DNA from: Linnemannia schmuckeri
Lineage: Eukaryota; Mortierellomycota; Mortierellomycetes; Mortierellales; Mortierellaceae
DNA: 64,000 nt
Assembly: GCA_029449235.1 (NCBI GenBank)
Contig: JANATG010000009.1
Coordinates: 2,108,001-2,172,000 of the forward strand
Direction of reading: 5' to 3'
Part shown: in pieces, positions 21,624 through 33,159 of the stretch
How the letters are laid out: the number at the start of each line of letters is the position of its first letter
How positions within the stretch are numbered: position 1 is the stretch's first letter
Program-made: the position numbers and the translations under genes
The notes under the pieces: generated by a model
What the model was told of the DNA's origin: nothing
What the model saw: only the letters and a program-made list of their open reading frames with translations
The model's database searches: none

Positions 21624-23865
21624 ATGAACGACAAAACAAGAGTATATAATGATCAAATCCCTCCGAACGGCGGGTTCAAAGGGAGCAATTTGCCCCCGCT
21701 GGTCACCGATGCACCTCCCCGCGTACTAATTGCTGGAGCTGGTCTGGCGGGCTTATTCTTGGGTGTGTTGCTCGAAAAAGCAGGCATTCCTTACGACATT
21801 TTTGAGCGCTCCAGTGAGATCAAACCCATTGGTATTTGGTTTTGAATTTTACACATCGAAGCAAGACTACATGGAAGAAAGAAAATACAGTTAAACTCAT
21901 TCTCTTCACACTTTTTATGTCAATTACACACAGGTGCCATTATGAGTCTTGCTTCGACAGTCATGCCAGTTCTGGAACAAGTTGATGTATACGAGGACCT
22001 ACTGAAGATCTCCAAGCCTGCTGGTCTCGGAACGTTTTACAATAGCAAAATGGAGATCATTTCGCAAGTAAATCCGGCTCGAGCTGATGTGTACGTTCCC
22101 AAGGATGTCAAGACCGACGAGGCCACTATCTTCATTCAGTGCTGCAAGGTAGCTTTACACTGCTGACGTTTTATTTACTGACTTTCTTCTCCTCCTTTCA
22201 CTGTCAAACAGCTTGGGATATGACCGAGCGATGTTCACTCGTTCAGAGTTATACCACATTCTTTACAAACGGATCCCCCCGCACAAAATCCACCTATCGA
22301 AAAAGGTCTTATCGTTCCAACAGAATCATGAGGGTGTCATGCTCCGGTTCAATGACAACACAACTATCCACGGAGATATTCTTGTCGGTTCGGACGGCGC
22401 ACACAGTTCTGTGAGGCAACATTTATACAAGACCCTGGCAAAGCAGAACCAGCTCCCCAAGTCGGATATCAAGAACATGCACAAGGGCTACATTAGTTTG
22501 GTTGGGACCACGAATGCATTGGATCCCGTCAAATATCCGAGTCTGACTGAAGACGACTGCGAGACCTCGTTTATCATCGGGGGCAAGAACACGCCATACT
22601 CTGTAAGTACGCCTCATGGGAGTCGACTCATTTTTTTTTTGAGGTAGAACAAATGACATTGTACTCAATAATTGTTGTACACACGCACCTCCATTCACAT
22701 GGTATAGTGGTCGACATTCACAATTCCAGACAACAAAATCTGTTGGAGTGTCACTATCCAACTCGAACTTTCGGCCTTGGAAGAGGACCAATTCAGCTCG
22801 TCAGACTGGTTGCCACAAGAGTGCAGGATACTGATGGACAAGCTCCGGGACTTTAAGACCCCTTATGGCACTTTGGGTGTGCTATTTGATTCCACCTCCA
22901 ACGACCGTATTTCCAAGGTCTATCTCGAGGATATGTTTTACGAGACTTGGACTCATGGCCGCACTGTGCTGATTGGCGATGGTATGTATTTTTTCATGTC
23001 CTTCTCTTTTAAAAACATTCTTGATCGCACAATTACTGCTTCTTACACTGCTATTAGTAAAAACTATTGCTGAGACCTTCTTTTGCACTCCTTTTTATGC
23101 TCTTTCTTTCCTCCGTCAAAACAGCCGCCCACAAGGTGAGATGGTGCCCCACCCTGCGTCATTATTGCTTTGCTTTGTTTTACGTTTTCTCATGGTGTCG
23201 AATGAAGAGAACGCTAAACCAAGACCCCTAATTCTAATTGCTCACTTTGCTCCTTTTCCGAAATATGACTTTCCCGATTCTTTTCGAATAGATTCTCCCG
23301 AGCAACGGTCAAGGCGCAGTGAATGCAATTCACGATGCCACCATCCTCGCCAACTGCCTCTACGATATCAAGCCTACCAGTTTTGATAACATCAAGGAAG
23401 CACTCATGGATTACAAAAAACAACGATATGATCTTGTCAAGGACCAGTATGCACAGTCGCACTTTAGCGCAAAGTTGCTCTACGGAAAGGTTAAAAACAA
23501 TCATGCTTGTTTTTCTTTCTTTGTTTGTGTCGCTTATTACATGTACGCAAAAAAAAAAAGTCTAATCGCATTATCGTTGCCCCTTTCCACCCCTCGCCTT
23601 CTGCTCTGTTTAGAATTTCTCGGAGAGGGTCCTGAGATACATGGTGCTCCATTGGATCCCGGCATCAATGCAGAGCAAGCAAATCGTCAAGGACTCAGCA
23701 TATCGTCCACAGGCAAACTTCTTGCCGCAGATACCCAAACGAGGCACCGTACCGTATTTTCAACAGAAACCATCCAAGCGATTAGAAAATGGGAAATTAG
23801 CCAAGGAGAAGAAGAACACTGTAGGAAACACCCCTCATTCTGCGGCCACTGCAGCTGCAGTGTGA
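21624..23865 (+). CDS. FAD-dependent monooxygenase FMO4
   Basis: Seven exons: 21624-21831, 21934-22090, 22212-22602, 22708-22981, microexon 23125-23135, 23292-23489 and 23614-23865. They join to 496 aa, the longest member. GAGLAG near residues 38-43, DG motif GDILVGSDGAHSSVR and GDAAHKILPSNGQGAVNAI define a class A flavoprotein monooxygenase. The N-terminal extension (residues 1-33, with GGFKGSNLPPLVTDAPP) is shared with FMO2 (SGFKGSDLPPYITDDPP) and absent from FMO3 and FMO5, so FMO2 and FMO4 are probably closest relatives or both retain the ancestral start. The last exon contains MQSKQIVKDSAYRPQANFLP, nearly identical to FMO5, which points to a recent duplication or gene conversion with that copy. 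Confidence 0.9.
23125..23135 (+). other. 11-nt microexon of FMO4
   Basis: CCGCCCACAAG, flanked by AAAACAG and GTGAGA. With the preceding G it gives Ala-Ala-His-Lys. Same length and phase as in the other four array members. Confidence 0.88.
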
Positions 23866-25321
23866 TTACCTGTGCATTTTTTATTTTTTTTTGCTTGGGT
23901 TCAGTTTTAGGTCAATGCTGCTTAATAAAAAATGCTAATCGACCGAAGAATTATCGTGATTGGAGCATGATTGTGGTTGACATGGGCGTTTTGACTCGTT
24001 TGTGTTCACAACGGCTCTCGTCTTGGAAAAAAATCAAGGGCGAGTGTGATGGCGTGGGTACAAAAAAAAATGAAATGGCACAAATTTTAACGGCTAGAGG
24101 GAGAACAAAGGCGTAATAGCAATCGAAAATCGCTCTGCCCCAGTCTTATTTTTTTGTAACTTGTTGTCAAATGCCTGTACCCCATGGCGCGAGTAAAAGA
24201 TGCCATGCTTTCCATAAAGACCTGGTCGTGTATGAACGAGAAATTAATGAATGAAAAAAAAAGAAAAAAGTGTAGCGTTCAAGTCTGTCCGTTGTAGACA
24301 ATCATTCTTCCCTACTATTCTAACACATCGATTGAGAAAAAGTAAACGAGAAATACCTCATCCCTCCCGAGCAGGGAGAGGGACAGCCGGGCACTAAGCA
24401 GGTGTGTGTTTGTGTTCACACAAAAGACCCACCATAAATTTTGAGAGCATTCATGCATGCACATACCAACGGAAACAAAGAATGGGCACTCACCAAACAG
24501 CATTCTTTTCCTTCTTTCCCATAGACCTGCGAGTATTTTTTTTTTGATTCAAAGATGACACTCTTCTGAATGAATAAAAGAGTCGGATCGCTTTTTGAAT
24601 ATCCTTTCATCCTTTTCTTCGGATTCATCTTCACTGCTCGAAATACAGTGGGGAAAACAATGACAACGAAGCACAAATAAAATGGTTTCTGCCACTTTTC
24701 GTACACCTTTGCTGGCAGTTGAAAACCTAAAGGGCATTAGACCAAGCAGCACAGGGCCGGGCTTTCAACGAATTTGTGACACAAACTCCAAGGGATCAAA
24801 GTGAAAAGAGAGAAGAACGGAGGGAACAAGCAGGAAGTGAGCATTAACAACAGCAACAACATCACAAAAAACAGGAATGGACGCAACAACAAAAAGTCGC
24901 ATCTGGAGTGCCTGCATGTTGCCATATCGATGCATGCATCGACAATCGTGCTTTTCTCTTCTCCCTCCCTCTATTTTTTTCTTTCATTCTATTTGAGTTC
25001 CATTCTTTTTCATCTTCATCTTTTTTTCTTTCTTAACTCCAATTTCTCCCCCTTCAGTAACTTATCGTTCCCACTCAGGTATTTTGTCTTTGACTAACGT
25101 CTCGTTCTTATATGGTTCTCGTTGCCTGCTTGGCTACTTCATTATCATGTTCTAAGTCCACCTGTTTTGTTATTCTCTCTTTGTTCGGTGCTCGAGCATC
25201 GACGTTCCATTACTCTTGTAATCCTAATGAACGTTTGTTCATCACGCTACAATTCTCGCCCTTTTATATTCTCCGTCTCCCGTAACATTAGCACAGCATC
25301 TAACAACCCGCCTCATACAAC
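23866..25321. other. FMO4-FMO5 spacer
   Basis: About 1.45 kb without a supported gene. Bases about 24950-25080 are pyrimidine-rich on the plus strand, upstream of FMO5. The short frames have low-complexity translations. Confidence 0.5.
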
Positions 25322-27143
25322 ATGACAAGCACAACTCAACAAGATTCACCTGCTCACGTCCTCATTGTCGGAGCTGGTCTGGCAGGACTCTTCTTAGGAA
25401 CTTTGCTTGAAAAGGCGAACATCCCCTATGACATCTATGAGCGCACCGCCGAGATCAAACCCATCGGTAAATATTCCCTTGCACATCCTCGAGCACGCAT
25501 GCATTAGGACCGATATTGTAATCGACACTGATACTCCTCTCCGTTTTGTTTTCATGTGTGAACTAAAATGCAGGTGCGATTATGAGTCTTGCAGCAACGG
25601 TCATGCCTGTCTTCGAGCAGACTGATGTATACAACGACCTGTTGAAGATCTCCAAACCAGCTGCTCTGGGAACCTTCTTCACCGACCAATTGGATGTCAT
25701 CTCTGTTGTCGACCCCACCCGTGCCGACGTGTACGGTTACATTTTCTATCTCAATACTCATCCGCTTCAATGAGAGCGATAATTCACATTCTCTCATGCT
25801 CACAATGACCACTTTCACTGCCCTTTCTCTACTTCCTAGACTTGGATATGACCGCGCAATGTTTACACGCCCAGATTTGTACACAATCCTCTACAACAAG
25901 ATCCCTGCCCACAAGATCCACCTCTCCCAGAAACTCGACTCTTTCTTCCAAGACGAACAAGGCGTTACACTCATCTTTGAAAATAACGTCAACCCTGTCC
26001 GAGGTGACATCTTGGTGGGTGCCGACGGAGCACACAGCAAAGTGAGAGAGCACCTGTACAAGACCCTGGAGGAGCAAGGGGTATTGCCAAAGGAAGATAC
26101 CAAGAAGGCGGTCAAAGGGTATGTTAGTCTGGTGGGGACTACTGGCCCGCTGGATCCTGTCAAGTTTCCGAGTCTGGTTGACCCTGATTGTGAGACTTCT
26201 TTCATCGTCGGTGACAAAAGCACTCCTTACTCCGTAAGTATCGCCTTGTGCCGGCTCTCTCGTTCATCCAAATATGGCAACATCCATCCAGTACTCATTA
26301 ATATTTACTATAACCTGATATGAAAATAGTGGTCGACGTTCACGATCCCAGGGAACAGGGTCTGCTGGTCCGTCACGATCCAACTGGACGCATCCGCGAT
26401 CGAGAAGGAGCAATCCGCCTCCTCAGACTGGCTGCCACAAGAGAACGAACCTTTGATGGACAAACTGCGCTACTCCAGGTCACCTTATGGTCCCCTGGGT
26501 GTTCTCTTTGACGCGACTCCTAAGGATCAAGTGTCGAGGGTTTTTTTGGAGGACAAGTTCTATGAGACATGGAATCATGGACGTACCGTCCTAATTGGCG
26601 ATGGTACGTATTCCTTTTGATTTTCTTTGATGGTTATTTTTCTAGAGGTAAAGAGAGAAACAATTTTTTGATTAACGCGATTTTCTCGTTATCTTTATTC
26701 GTAGCTGCTCACAAGGTACCTTCACCGTTAAGGGTTTACCACTCTATGCATATGCTTTTTCAATCCTACTGAGACACAAACCCTCACCATCCTCCCCATC
26801 CCCCTTGTTCTCACTCCATCAAATAGATCCTCCCGAGTTCAGGTCAAGGCGCAGTGAACGCGATCCATGATGCAACAATCCTCGCCAACCGTATCTACGA
26901 CATCCACCCGACCACAACTTTTGCAAACATCAGAACTGCCCTGAGTGACTACAAGGAAGAACGATACACCATCGTCAAGGACCAATACGCCCAGTCGCAT
27001 TTCAGTGCCATGCTCCTCTACGGCCAAGTAAAACTCGTCACTTCTCACATTCTCTTTCACGCGTCATTCTTTTTGCTTGCTAAAAAAAAGGTCCCGACGA
27101 TACACAGAAGCAAAAGAAAATCAAGCGCTGACATATCGCACGT

Positions 27144-27183
<40 letters not shown>

Positions 27184-27432
27184 GTATTCTACTAATAGAG
27201 CCTAACAGAAAGAATTCTGAGATACGCAGTGCTGAACTGGATCCCGGCCTCGATGCAGAGCAGACAGATCGTCAAGGACTCGGCCTACAGACCTCAGGCA
27301 AACTTCCTCCCCCAGATTGCGAAGAAGGGCTCGTCGACTGTTCCCGTCATCCCCCAGAAACCCTCCACACGCGTCAAGGACATTATCCTTACTCACACCC
27401 ATAGCTCCACTGGCGTTGTCACCGTCGTTTGA
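25322..27432 (+). CDS. FAD-dependent monooxygenase FMO5
   Basis: Seven exons: 25322-25466, 25574-25730, 25840-26233, 26330-26603, microexon 26705-26715, 26827-27027 and 27199-27432. They join to 471 aa. GAGLAG near residues 18-23, DG motif GDILVGADGAHSKVR and GDAAHKILPSSGQGAVNAI are present. Exon 2 (AIMSLAATVMPVFEQTDVY) and the last exon (MQSRQIVKDSAYRPQANFLP) are very close to FMO4. The final intron holds a 34-base T run, and a 38-base T run begins 16 bases after the stop codon. It is probably a soluble flavoprotein hydroxylase; no signal peptide or membrane anchor is seen. Confidence 0.9.
26705..26715 (+). other. 11-nt microexon of FMO5
   Basis: CTGCTCACAAG, flanked by TTCGTAG and GTACCT. 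With the preceding G it gives Ala-Ala-His-Lys of the FAD-binding motif. Confidence 0.88.
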
Positions 27433-27447
27433 TTACACATAAGCTCG

Positions 27448-27486
<39 letters not shown>

Positions 27487-27660
27487 CATTCAGTTTTTGA
27501 GGATCTTATGTAGATCACACTCGAGATAAAAAATAGCCGGTCGCTATTAATAGTTGTTTGTTCTCTTTGCTGATGCTATTACTTTGTATTTTATTGTGAA
27601 GACTTCTATTAGCTATAGAGATATATTATAAATGCATTTTTTTTTTTTTTTTTTTTTTTT
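27149..27660 (+). repeat. Three long T tracts around the FMO5 3' end
   Basis: T34 at 27149-27182 (inside the last FMO5 intron), T38 at 27449-27486 (just after the stop) and T24 at 27637-27660. They could be minus-strand poly(A) remnants of retroposed sequence or simply slipped homopolymers. No target-site duplication was recognised around them. Confidence 0.85.
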
Positions 27661-27776
27661 GATATTGTGCTTTTGGAATGTTGATTGGTATGGATATGTG
27701 AGAAGATTAAAGTGGTGATGAATAAATACTGCTCGAAAAAAGGCCTCCTCCACCTTCCCGTCGAGAGTCAAAAAAC

Positions 27777-29946
27777 TTACTCGAGTTTGATGTCCTTCTT
27801 CTGAATTTCAGGGATGCCCTGGGTGCGCATAAGTCCATTGCGCTTCTTCCACTCCCTGATCTTCAATCCGACCGAAAAGACTTCGACCAGGATGTATCTT
27901 GACACCAAGCACGAAACAAAGATACCAGAGTAGATGACCAGTCTGTAGTACTTGCCCAACATATGCATCAACGGGGCTACATTGAATGAATCAAGCAAAT
28001 AGGGGGATTGTTAGTTAGTTGAATGAAGGCACATCAAGGAAGGCAGAAGAAAGGCGAGAAAAAAAAAGGATCCGGAGAGTGAAAAACATACAGTTGGGAG
28101 GGACGAGCATGTAGTTAAGGTTGTGTCCGGTCAAGAGGCCCAATCCACTGAGGATGAACGAGTGGAAGAGACAGAAGACGGCATAGGAGAATACGGCATA
28201 AGAGAACGACAAAGGGAAGACGACAAATCGACCAGTGTAGATCAGATAAATGGGGACCAACAGAAGCAAGTAGTGCTCTAAAATAAAGGAGAGGGGAGAA
28301 AATTGTATTACCAATGCCAATCGGGTTAGTGTCCATTTCTGCCCAATCATTTGGCGTTCACATTCAGGCACACTCGTTTCCTATTCCTTCTGTTTCCCAT
28401 GTGGCAATTGGCTGTTTGTCATTTTAAAACGTATTTCTTTTTTTCTTAGTGTGTATCCGTATCGATCCAATGGTTGTGCAAGGACAAAGGACAGAAACAG
28501 TAAACTTCCCGATAATAACAGTCCCTCGCATGCCATACTTTTCATTTCATTTGCTTCGACTGCAGCATGGTCAAATTCTATTCGACCTTTCCCTTCTTCA
28601 CATTTCCCGCCCCCACTCTTTTACGGTAAACCGCCTTTATCATCAAAGATAACAACGAGCGCATTAAAAACTTACCGAACCAAAAGTTCTCAATGACCAG
28701 GTAGAGTCCGTTCTCAGTGGTATCAGGGAACGACAGGGCAAAGATAGTAGCCCAGATGTAATGGAGATAAGAGTTGAATGCCATGCGCGTGACCTTGCTC
28801 TCCTTGGGTCCGACCATAGTAAAGATCAACAACAACAAGTTGACGTGGCAGGGCTGGAGGAGGTACATGTAGCTGTCACCAAAGACCTTGTGGTAGACGG
28901 TGAGGGCGTATGATCCGCAGAGAAGAACCAAGACTGCCTTATCCATCACATGTCCTGCCAGCACATTCGAGTTGATGCTCTCTGTAAGTTGATCCAGCCG
29001 AGGGCTGTAAAATGCCGATCTGTTTTTTGTGAGTTGTGAAGGAGAGGGGGGAAGGAAAGAAGGAGAAAGGGTTAGTTGTCAGATTGAATTCAGATCGATC
29101 TTTGTTTGTTGTCAAGGAAGGGGTACTTGTCCAAGGGGATGACTGTTGTGGTTGGATGGTGAAAAGGAGGGGGAAAAAAGGGACAACGACCAATTGATCT
29201 AGCACACACACACAATCGACAAGCGGCGGTAGTGTCCTGTAGTATGCCATCGAGCATAGTTCGACCTGATAGCAAGATAGAGAGGCAATGCCACTCTTGT
29301 TGCTTGTGAACAGGCCACATGGACTAAATCACCCACAACCAGTGGCTACAGGTCGTCTGTCTATTAATTGTTGTCCTTTGTCCCTGTTCGCCCCATTCCG
29401 CCTTGACCTCTCTATCTCTCTTTCTCTATCCTGTCCCAAGCCCTGTCTTGTCCTGTCAGAATTGGAGGTTTTTGCAGTTGAGGAAGAAAGTGGGGAGCAA
29501 AGAACCGAAGACAAAGAGGGTCATAGAGCAGTTCTGTCTTCCCTATGCTCTCAAGGAACGACGCTGACTGCTATTCTCCTCTTTCCTGTCCTGTTGGAGC
29601 TTGTTGTTCGTTATTTTCCATGAAAAAAAAAGTCCTTCGTCGCACATACAGTCTCCTCCCACATGAAAAAAAAAGTGAATAAGCAAAAAAAAAAAAAAAG
29701 TGTTGGCAAGTATTACCCTTTCTTGCGGAACAGCTGCAACCCGATCCGGAACAGCACAAAGAAGAGAACATTGTAACAGACAAACTCGATGGTATGCTGA
29801 CGAGGGGAAAGGTACCAGGTACCCTTGTAGGTGTCTGCGAGGTCGGTGACACTTGGCATCTCGAAAGCGATTTTTTCGACGAATTTCGAGGCTGGGTTGA
29901 TGACCTCGTGTTCGAGGTAGCTGACCACTGCCCTTGTTAAGGTCAT
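27777..29946 (-). CDS. TMEM164-family multi-pass membrane protein
   Basis: Four exons on the minus strand: 29946-29717, 29019-28676, 28277-28092 and 27976-27777, giving 319 aa. It has about six to seven hydrophobic segments. The diagnostic stretches are YLLQPCHVNLLLLIF in exon 2, EHYLLLLVPIYLIY in exon 3 and LGLLTGHNLNYMLVPPN in exon 3; these correspond to the conserved core of animal TMEM164 (PF14808), including its Cys-His pair. Animal TMEM164 has been described as an acyltransferase in ether-phospholipid metabolism; whether the fungal protein does the same is inference. The basic C-terminus (REWKKRNGLMRTQG, KKDIKLE) would be cytosolic. Intron 1 is nearly 700 bp, long for this region. The leader upstream of the ATG is strongly pyrimidine-rich on the sense strand. 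Confidence 0.8.
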
Positions 29947-30848
29947 TTTGCTGTGGATTGGAATGAATGAAAGAAAGGTTGATGGGTGAGAAAAGAGAGA
30001 GGGAGGGTGGGAGGGAGGAAGAGAAGTGGTGATGAGAGAAGGTGTGAAGAAGAAGAGGAATGAGCGAGGAGAAGAGGGAGGGGTGAGAGGCGGAGAGTGT
30101 CGGAGGGGAGGGAGGTTGAGAGGAAGGGGAGAGGAGAGGAGTAAAGAAGAGAAAGAAGGAAAGACAAAGGCGAGGCACAACAACAAATGGGCTGGAGGTG
30201 AATACTAGTGAACACCTGTTTTTTCGAAAAGGAAAAAAAAATAAAAATAGTGAGAGGGACTATTGGTTGAGGAGGGCTTCTTCGAGGGACCTTGATATGG
30301 TAGTCTGTCTGTCTGTCGGTCGGTCGGTCGGTCGGTCTGTCGACTCCAACTCGTCCACTGAGGATCGGGCTGCGCTGCCTGGACGACAAGACGCAAGGGA
30401 CAAATGGCGTGACTGTTGCACATGCGTCTTTTACTCTTTTTACTTTTTTGCCGCCAATGCAAGACGAGGGCGAATTAACAATCGTGAAAAGTGCTCTCCT
30501 CTTGCATGTAACAAACACCATGGGGCAAAAATGACAACGAAGTAACAGAGCGAGCGAGGGAAAGAGCATTCGTAATTTACCAGTGGTAACACACCAAGCA
30601 AGAAAGGAAGGCAACCATATACGCCGATTGTTGTAAAAAGGACGAAAAGGAAGAAATTGAGACAAGAAAGGTTGGCTTCGGTTGGATTCAGGCACACATT
30701 CAACTCACGCAGTCATAGGAAATAAGGATCAATTGAAGAAATATTATATACAATCCAGGATTTATTTCAAATGAAGACACTGGTTAATAGAAAATGCTGA
30801 TGGGATGGAAATGAGGTTGAAAGATATAACAACTAAAAAGAAGGAAGC
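29947..30848. other. TMEM164/GPI spacer: CT-rich leader and tetranucleotide repeat
   Basis: Bases 29960-30170 are almost pure purine on plus, hence pyrimidine on the TMEM164 sense strand (likely leader or core promoter). A GTCT/GTCG tetranucleotide tract lies at 30303-30342. TTTATT at 30761-30766 is a possible poly(A) signal for the glucose-6-phosphate isomerase gene (AATAAA on minus). Long open frames here are low-complexity artefacts. Confidence 0.55.
30303..30342. repeat. GTCT/GTCG tetranucleotide microsatellite
   Basis: About ten tandem 4-bp units, first GTCT then GTCG, between the TMEM164-family gene and the isomerase gene. Confidence 0.9.
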
Positions 30849-33159
30849 TTAAGCCTTCTTATGCTGCTTGTAAAAGTTGATGAGGCCGTTAGTGGAGGCA
30901 TCGTGGCTCGAGACTTCACCTCCGGAAACCAACTCGGGGAGAATCTTCTTGGCAAGCTGCTTGCCCAACTCAACTCCCCACTGGTCGAACGAGTTGATGT
31001 CCCAGATCACTCCCTGAACAAAAATCTTGTGCTCGTACATCGCAATCAATCCTCCCAAGGTGCCGGGAGTCAACTTCTGGAATAGGATCGAGTTGGTGGG
31101 CTTGTTGCCACGGAACACCTTGTGGGGCGCAATCTGATCCACCTGCGCAGCAGACAACGACTTGTCTCCATGCAACTCCCTCAAGACTGTCTCCTTGTCC
31201 TTGCCAGTCATTAACGCCTCAGTTTGAGCGAAAAAGTTGGACAACAGGATATCGTGGTGCTCGGGCAGAGGGTTGTGGGTCTCGACGGGGGCCAAGAAAT
31301 CGCAAGGAGTAATGCGGGTCCCCTGGTGGATCAACTGGTAAAAGGCGTGCTGGCCGTTGGTGCCGGGCTCACCGACAACCCAGGGGCCAGTGCCGTAGGG
31401 AACAGCTTCACCGTCTCTGTTTCTGTACTTGCCGTTGGACTCCATGTCACCCTGCTGGAAGTAGGCGGGGAAGCGGTGCATGTACTGGTCGTAGGGAAGG
31501 ATGGCATGGACCTGGGCATCGAAAAAGTTGATGTACCAGATGCCGAGGACGGCAAGAATGACGGGCAAGTTCTGGTCCAGGGGAGTGTTGACAAAGTGCT
31601 GGTCCATCTCGTGGGCTCCGGTCAAGAGCTCGTGAAAGTTGTCGAATCCGATGTAGAGGGCGATCGAGAGACCGATGGCAGACCAGAGGGAGTAGCGGCC
31701 TCCGACCCAGTCCCAGAACTGGAACATGTTGGCGGCATCGATACCGAACTTTGTCACGGCCTCGGTGTTGGTCGACAATGCCACAAAGTGCTTCGCAACA
31801 TGTGCTTGCTATTCAGGTGGAAGGAAGGGGGGGGGAGGTTGAAGAGGGAGAGGAATGGTAGAAGTGAGGGAGTGATGGTTAAGGAAGAAAGAGCAAAGAA
31901 AACGATCGGTTGTTAGTTATGTGGATCACTGATAACCCTTTTTTCTTTCTTCTTTCATCTCCGCCCGTCTTGATTAGTGGATGAACAACAGCGAGGTGCA
32001 ACATGTTGGGGTTGATGATAATGGATAATGGGACGTTGTAATCAGCAGGATGAACTGAGCTGAGCCCGCGTCATTGTCACAAAGGACAAATAACACCGAC
32101 AGAAAGTAAAAAAGTAAGAAGTAATTCGTCATCCTCTCTTACATCTCGTTGTCTGATACCGCCAAACACATTATTGAACGCGGATCATCCTTTTCTATCT
32201 CTCGGTTGTTTTTCCTGACGTGTAAATCACGATCGTGTTCACTCACTAAAAAAATAGCAGCAGCAGGGCACATCTCTCTTTCCCTCTTAAAAATGATTTC
32301 AAACGCAGCGGACAGTGCAATGCAGACATGTCTCCTTTCCCACGATGCCCTTTTCTTCTTTTTCTCACTTTTTTTCGCGTTGTCCTCTTCAACTCTTCAC
32401 ACAAACGCGACCAATACAACAACAATGAGAAGAAAAGATAGTTACCTCCTTGGCGTGCTTAAGGAACCATGTCTTGGCGGTGGTGGCGTTGGTGATGGTC
32501 TCCTGGGTGGTGAAGGTCTTGGAGGCGATGATGAAGATGGTCGATTCGGGCTTGACCTTCTTGAGGACCTCGGCAATATGGGTACCATCAATGTTAGAGA
32601 CAAAGTGGACCTTAAGGCCGCCCTCAGTGGCATAAGGCTTCAAGGCCTCGGTGACCATGACGGGACCCAGATCAGATCCACCGATACCAATGTTGACAAT
32701 GTCTTCAATCTTATGGCCGGTATAACCCTTCCAGGCTCCGGAGCGAACCTCTTCAGTGAAAGCCTTCATGTGGTCGAGGACGGCGTTGACCTCGGGGACG
32801 ACGTTCTTGCCCTCGGAGTAGATGGGGGTGTTAGAGACGTTGCGGAGGGCGACGTGGAGGACGGAGCGGTTCTCGGTGAAGTTGATGTTTTCACCCGAGA
32901 ACATCTTGGCACGCATTTCTTCGACGCCGGCCTCCTTGGCGAGGTCGATGAGGTGCTTAAAGGTGTCCTGGGTGATGATGTTCTTGGAAAAGTCGAGGAG
33001 GATGGACGACTTTGTGGTGGGGCCCTGGAAGTGGCGCGAGAATTCTTGGAAACGCGCGGGGTTCTGGGCAAAGAGGTGCTTCATGTTGATCTTGTCGGCC
33101 TGCTGGTCGTGGTGGGCCTGAAGAGCCTTCCATGCGCTGAGCTTGTTTGCGAGGACCAT
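30849..33159 (-). CDS. Glucose-6-phosphate isomerase
   Basis: Two exons on the minus strand: 33159-32446 and 31808-30849, 557 aa, a normal length for the enzyme. It interconverts glucose-6-phosphate and fructose-6-phosphate in cytosolic glycolysis. Both family signatures are present: WVGGRYSLWSAIGL at about residues 272-285 and GVIWDINSFDQWGVELGK near residue 500. The sugar-phosphate (SIS) domain starts with NIGIGGSDLGP, and SNIDGTH, SKTFTTQET and GTPLDQN-like loop segments follow family order. The single 637-bp intron is long for this window and holds no gene. Codon use is strongly G/C-ending, as expected for a highly expressed gene, and this produces long spurious frames on the opposite strand. 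Confidence 0.97.

Noticed and set aside
23319..24116. 265-codon frame across FMO4 exon 6, its intron and 3' end
   Set aside because: It is exon 6 read through the last intron and then out of frame in exon 7. The spliced model restores the conserved C-terminus.
10081..27432. Secondary-metabolite gene cluster
   Set aside because: No backbone synthase, P450, transporter or pathway regulator occurs among or beside the monooxygenases. All members are paralogues of one enzyme family.
29543..30695. Long minus-strand frames of 157-250 codons upstream of the TMEM164-like gene
   Set aside because: Their translations are Ser/Leu/Pro/Phe low complexity from a pyrimidine tract. Only the TMEM164-like first exon (from 29946) has homology.
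31224..31916. 230-codon plus-strand frame opposite isomerase exon 2
   Set aside because: Same explanation: antisense of a conserved exon with biased third positions.
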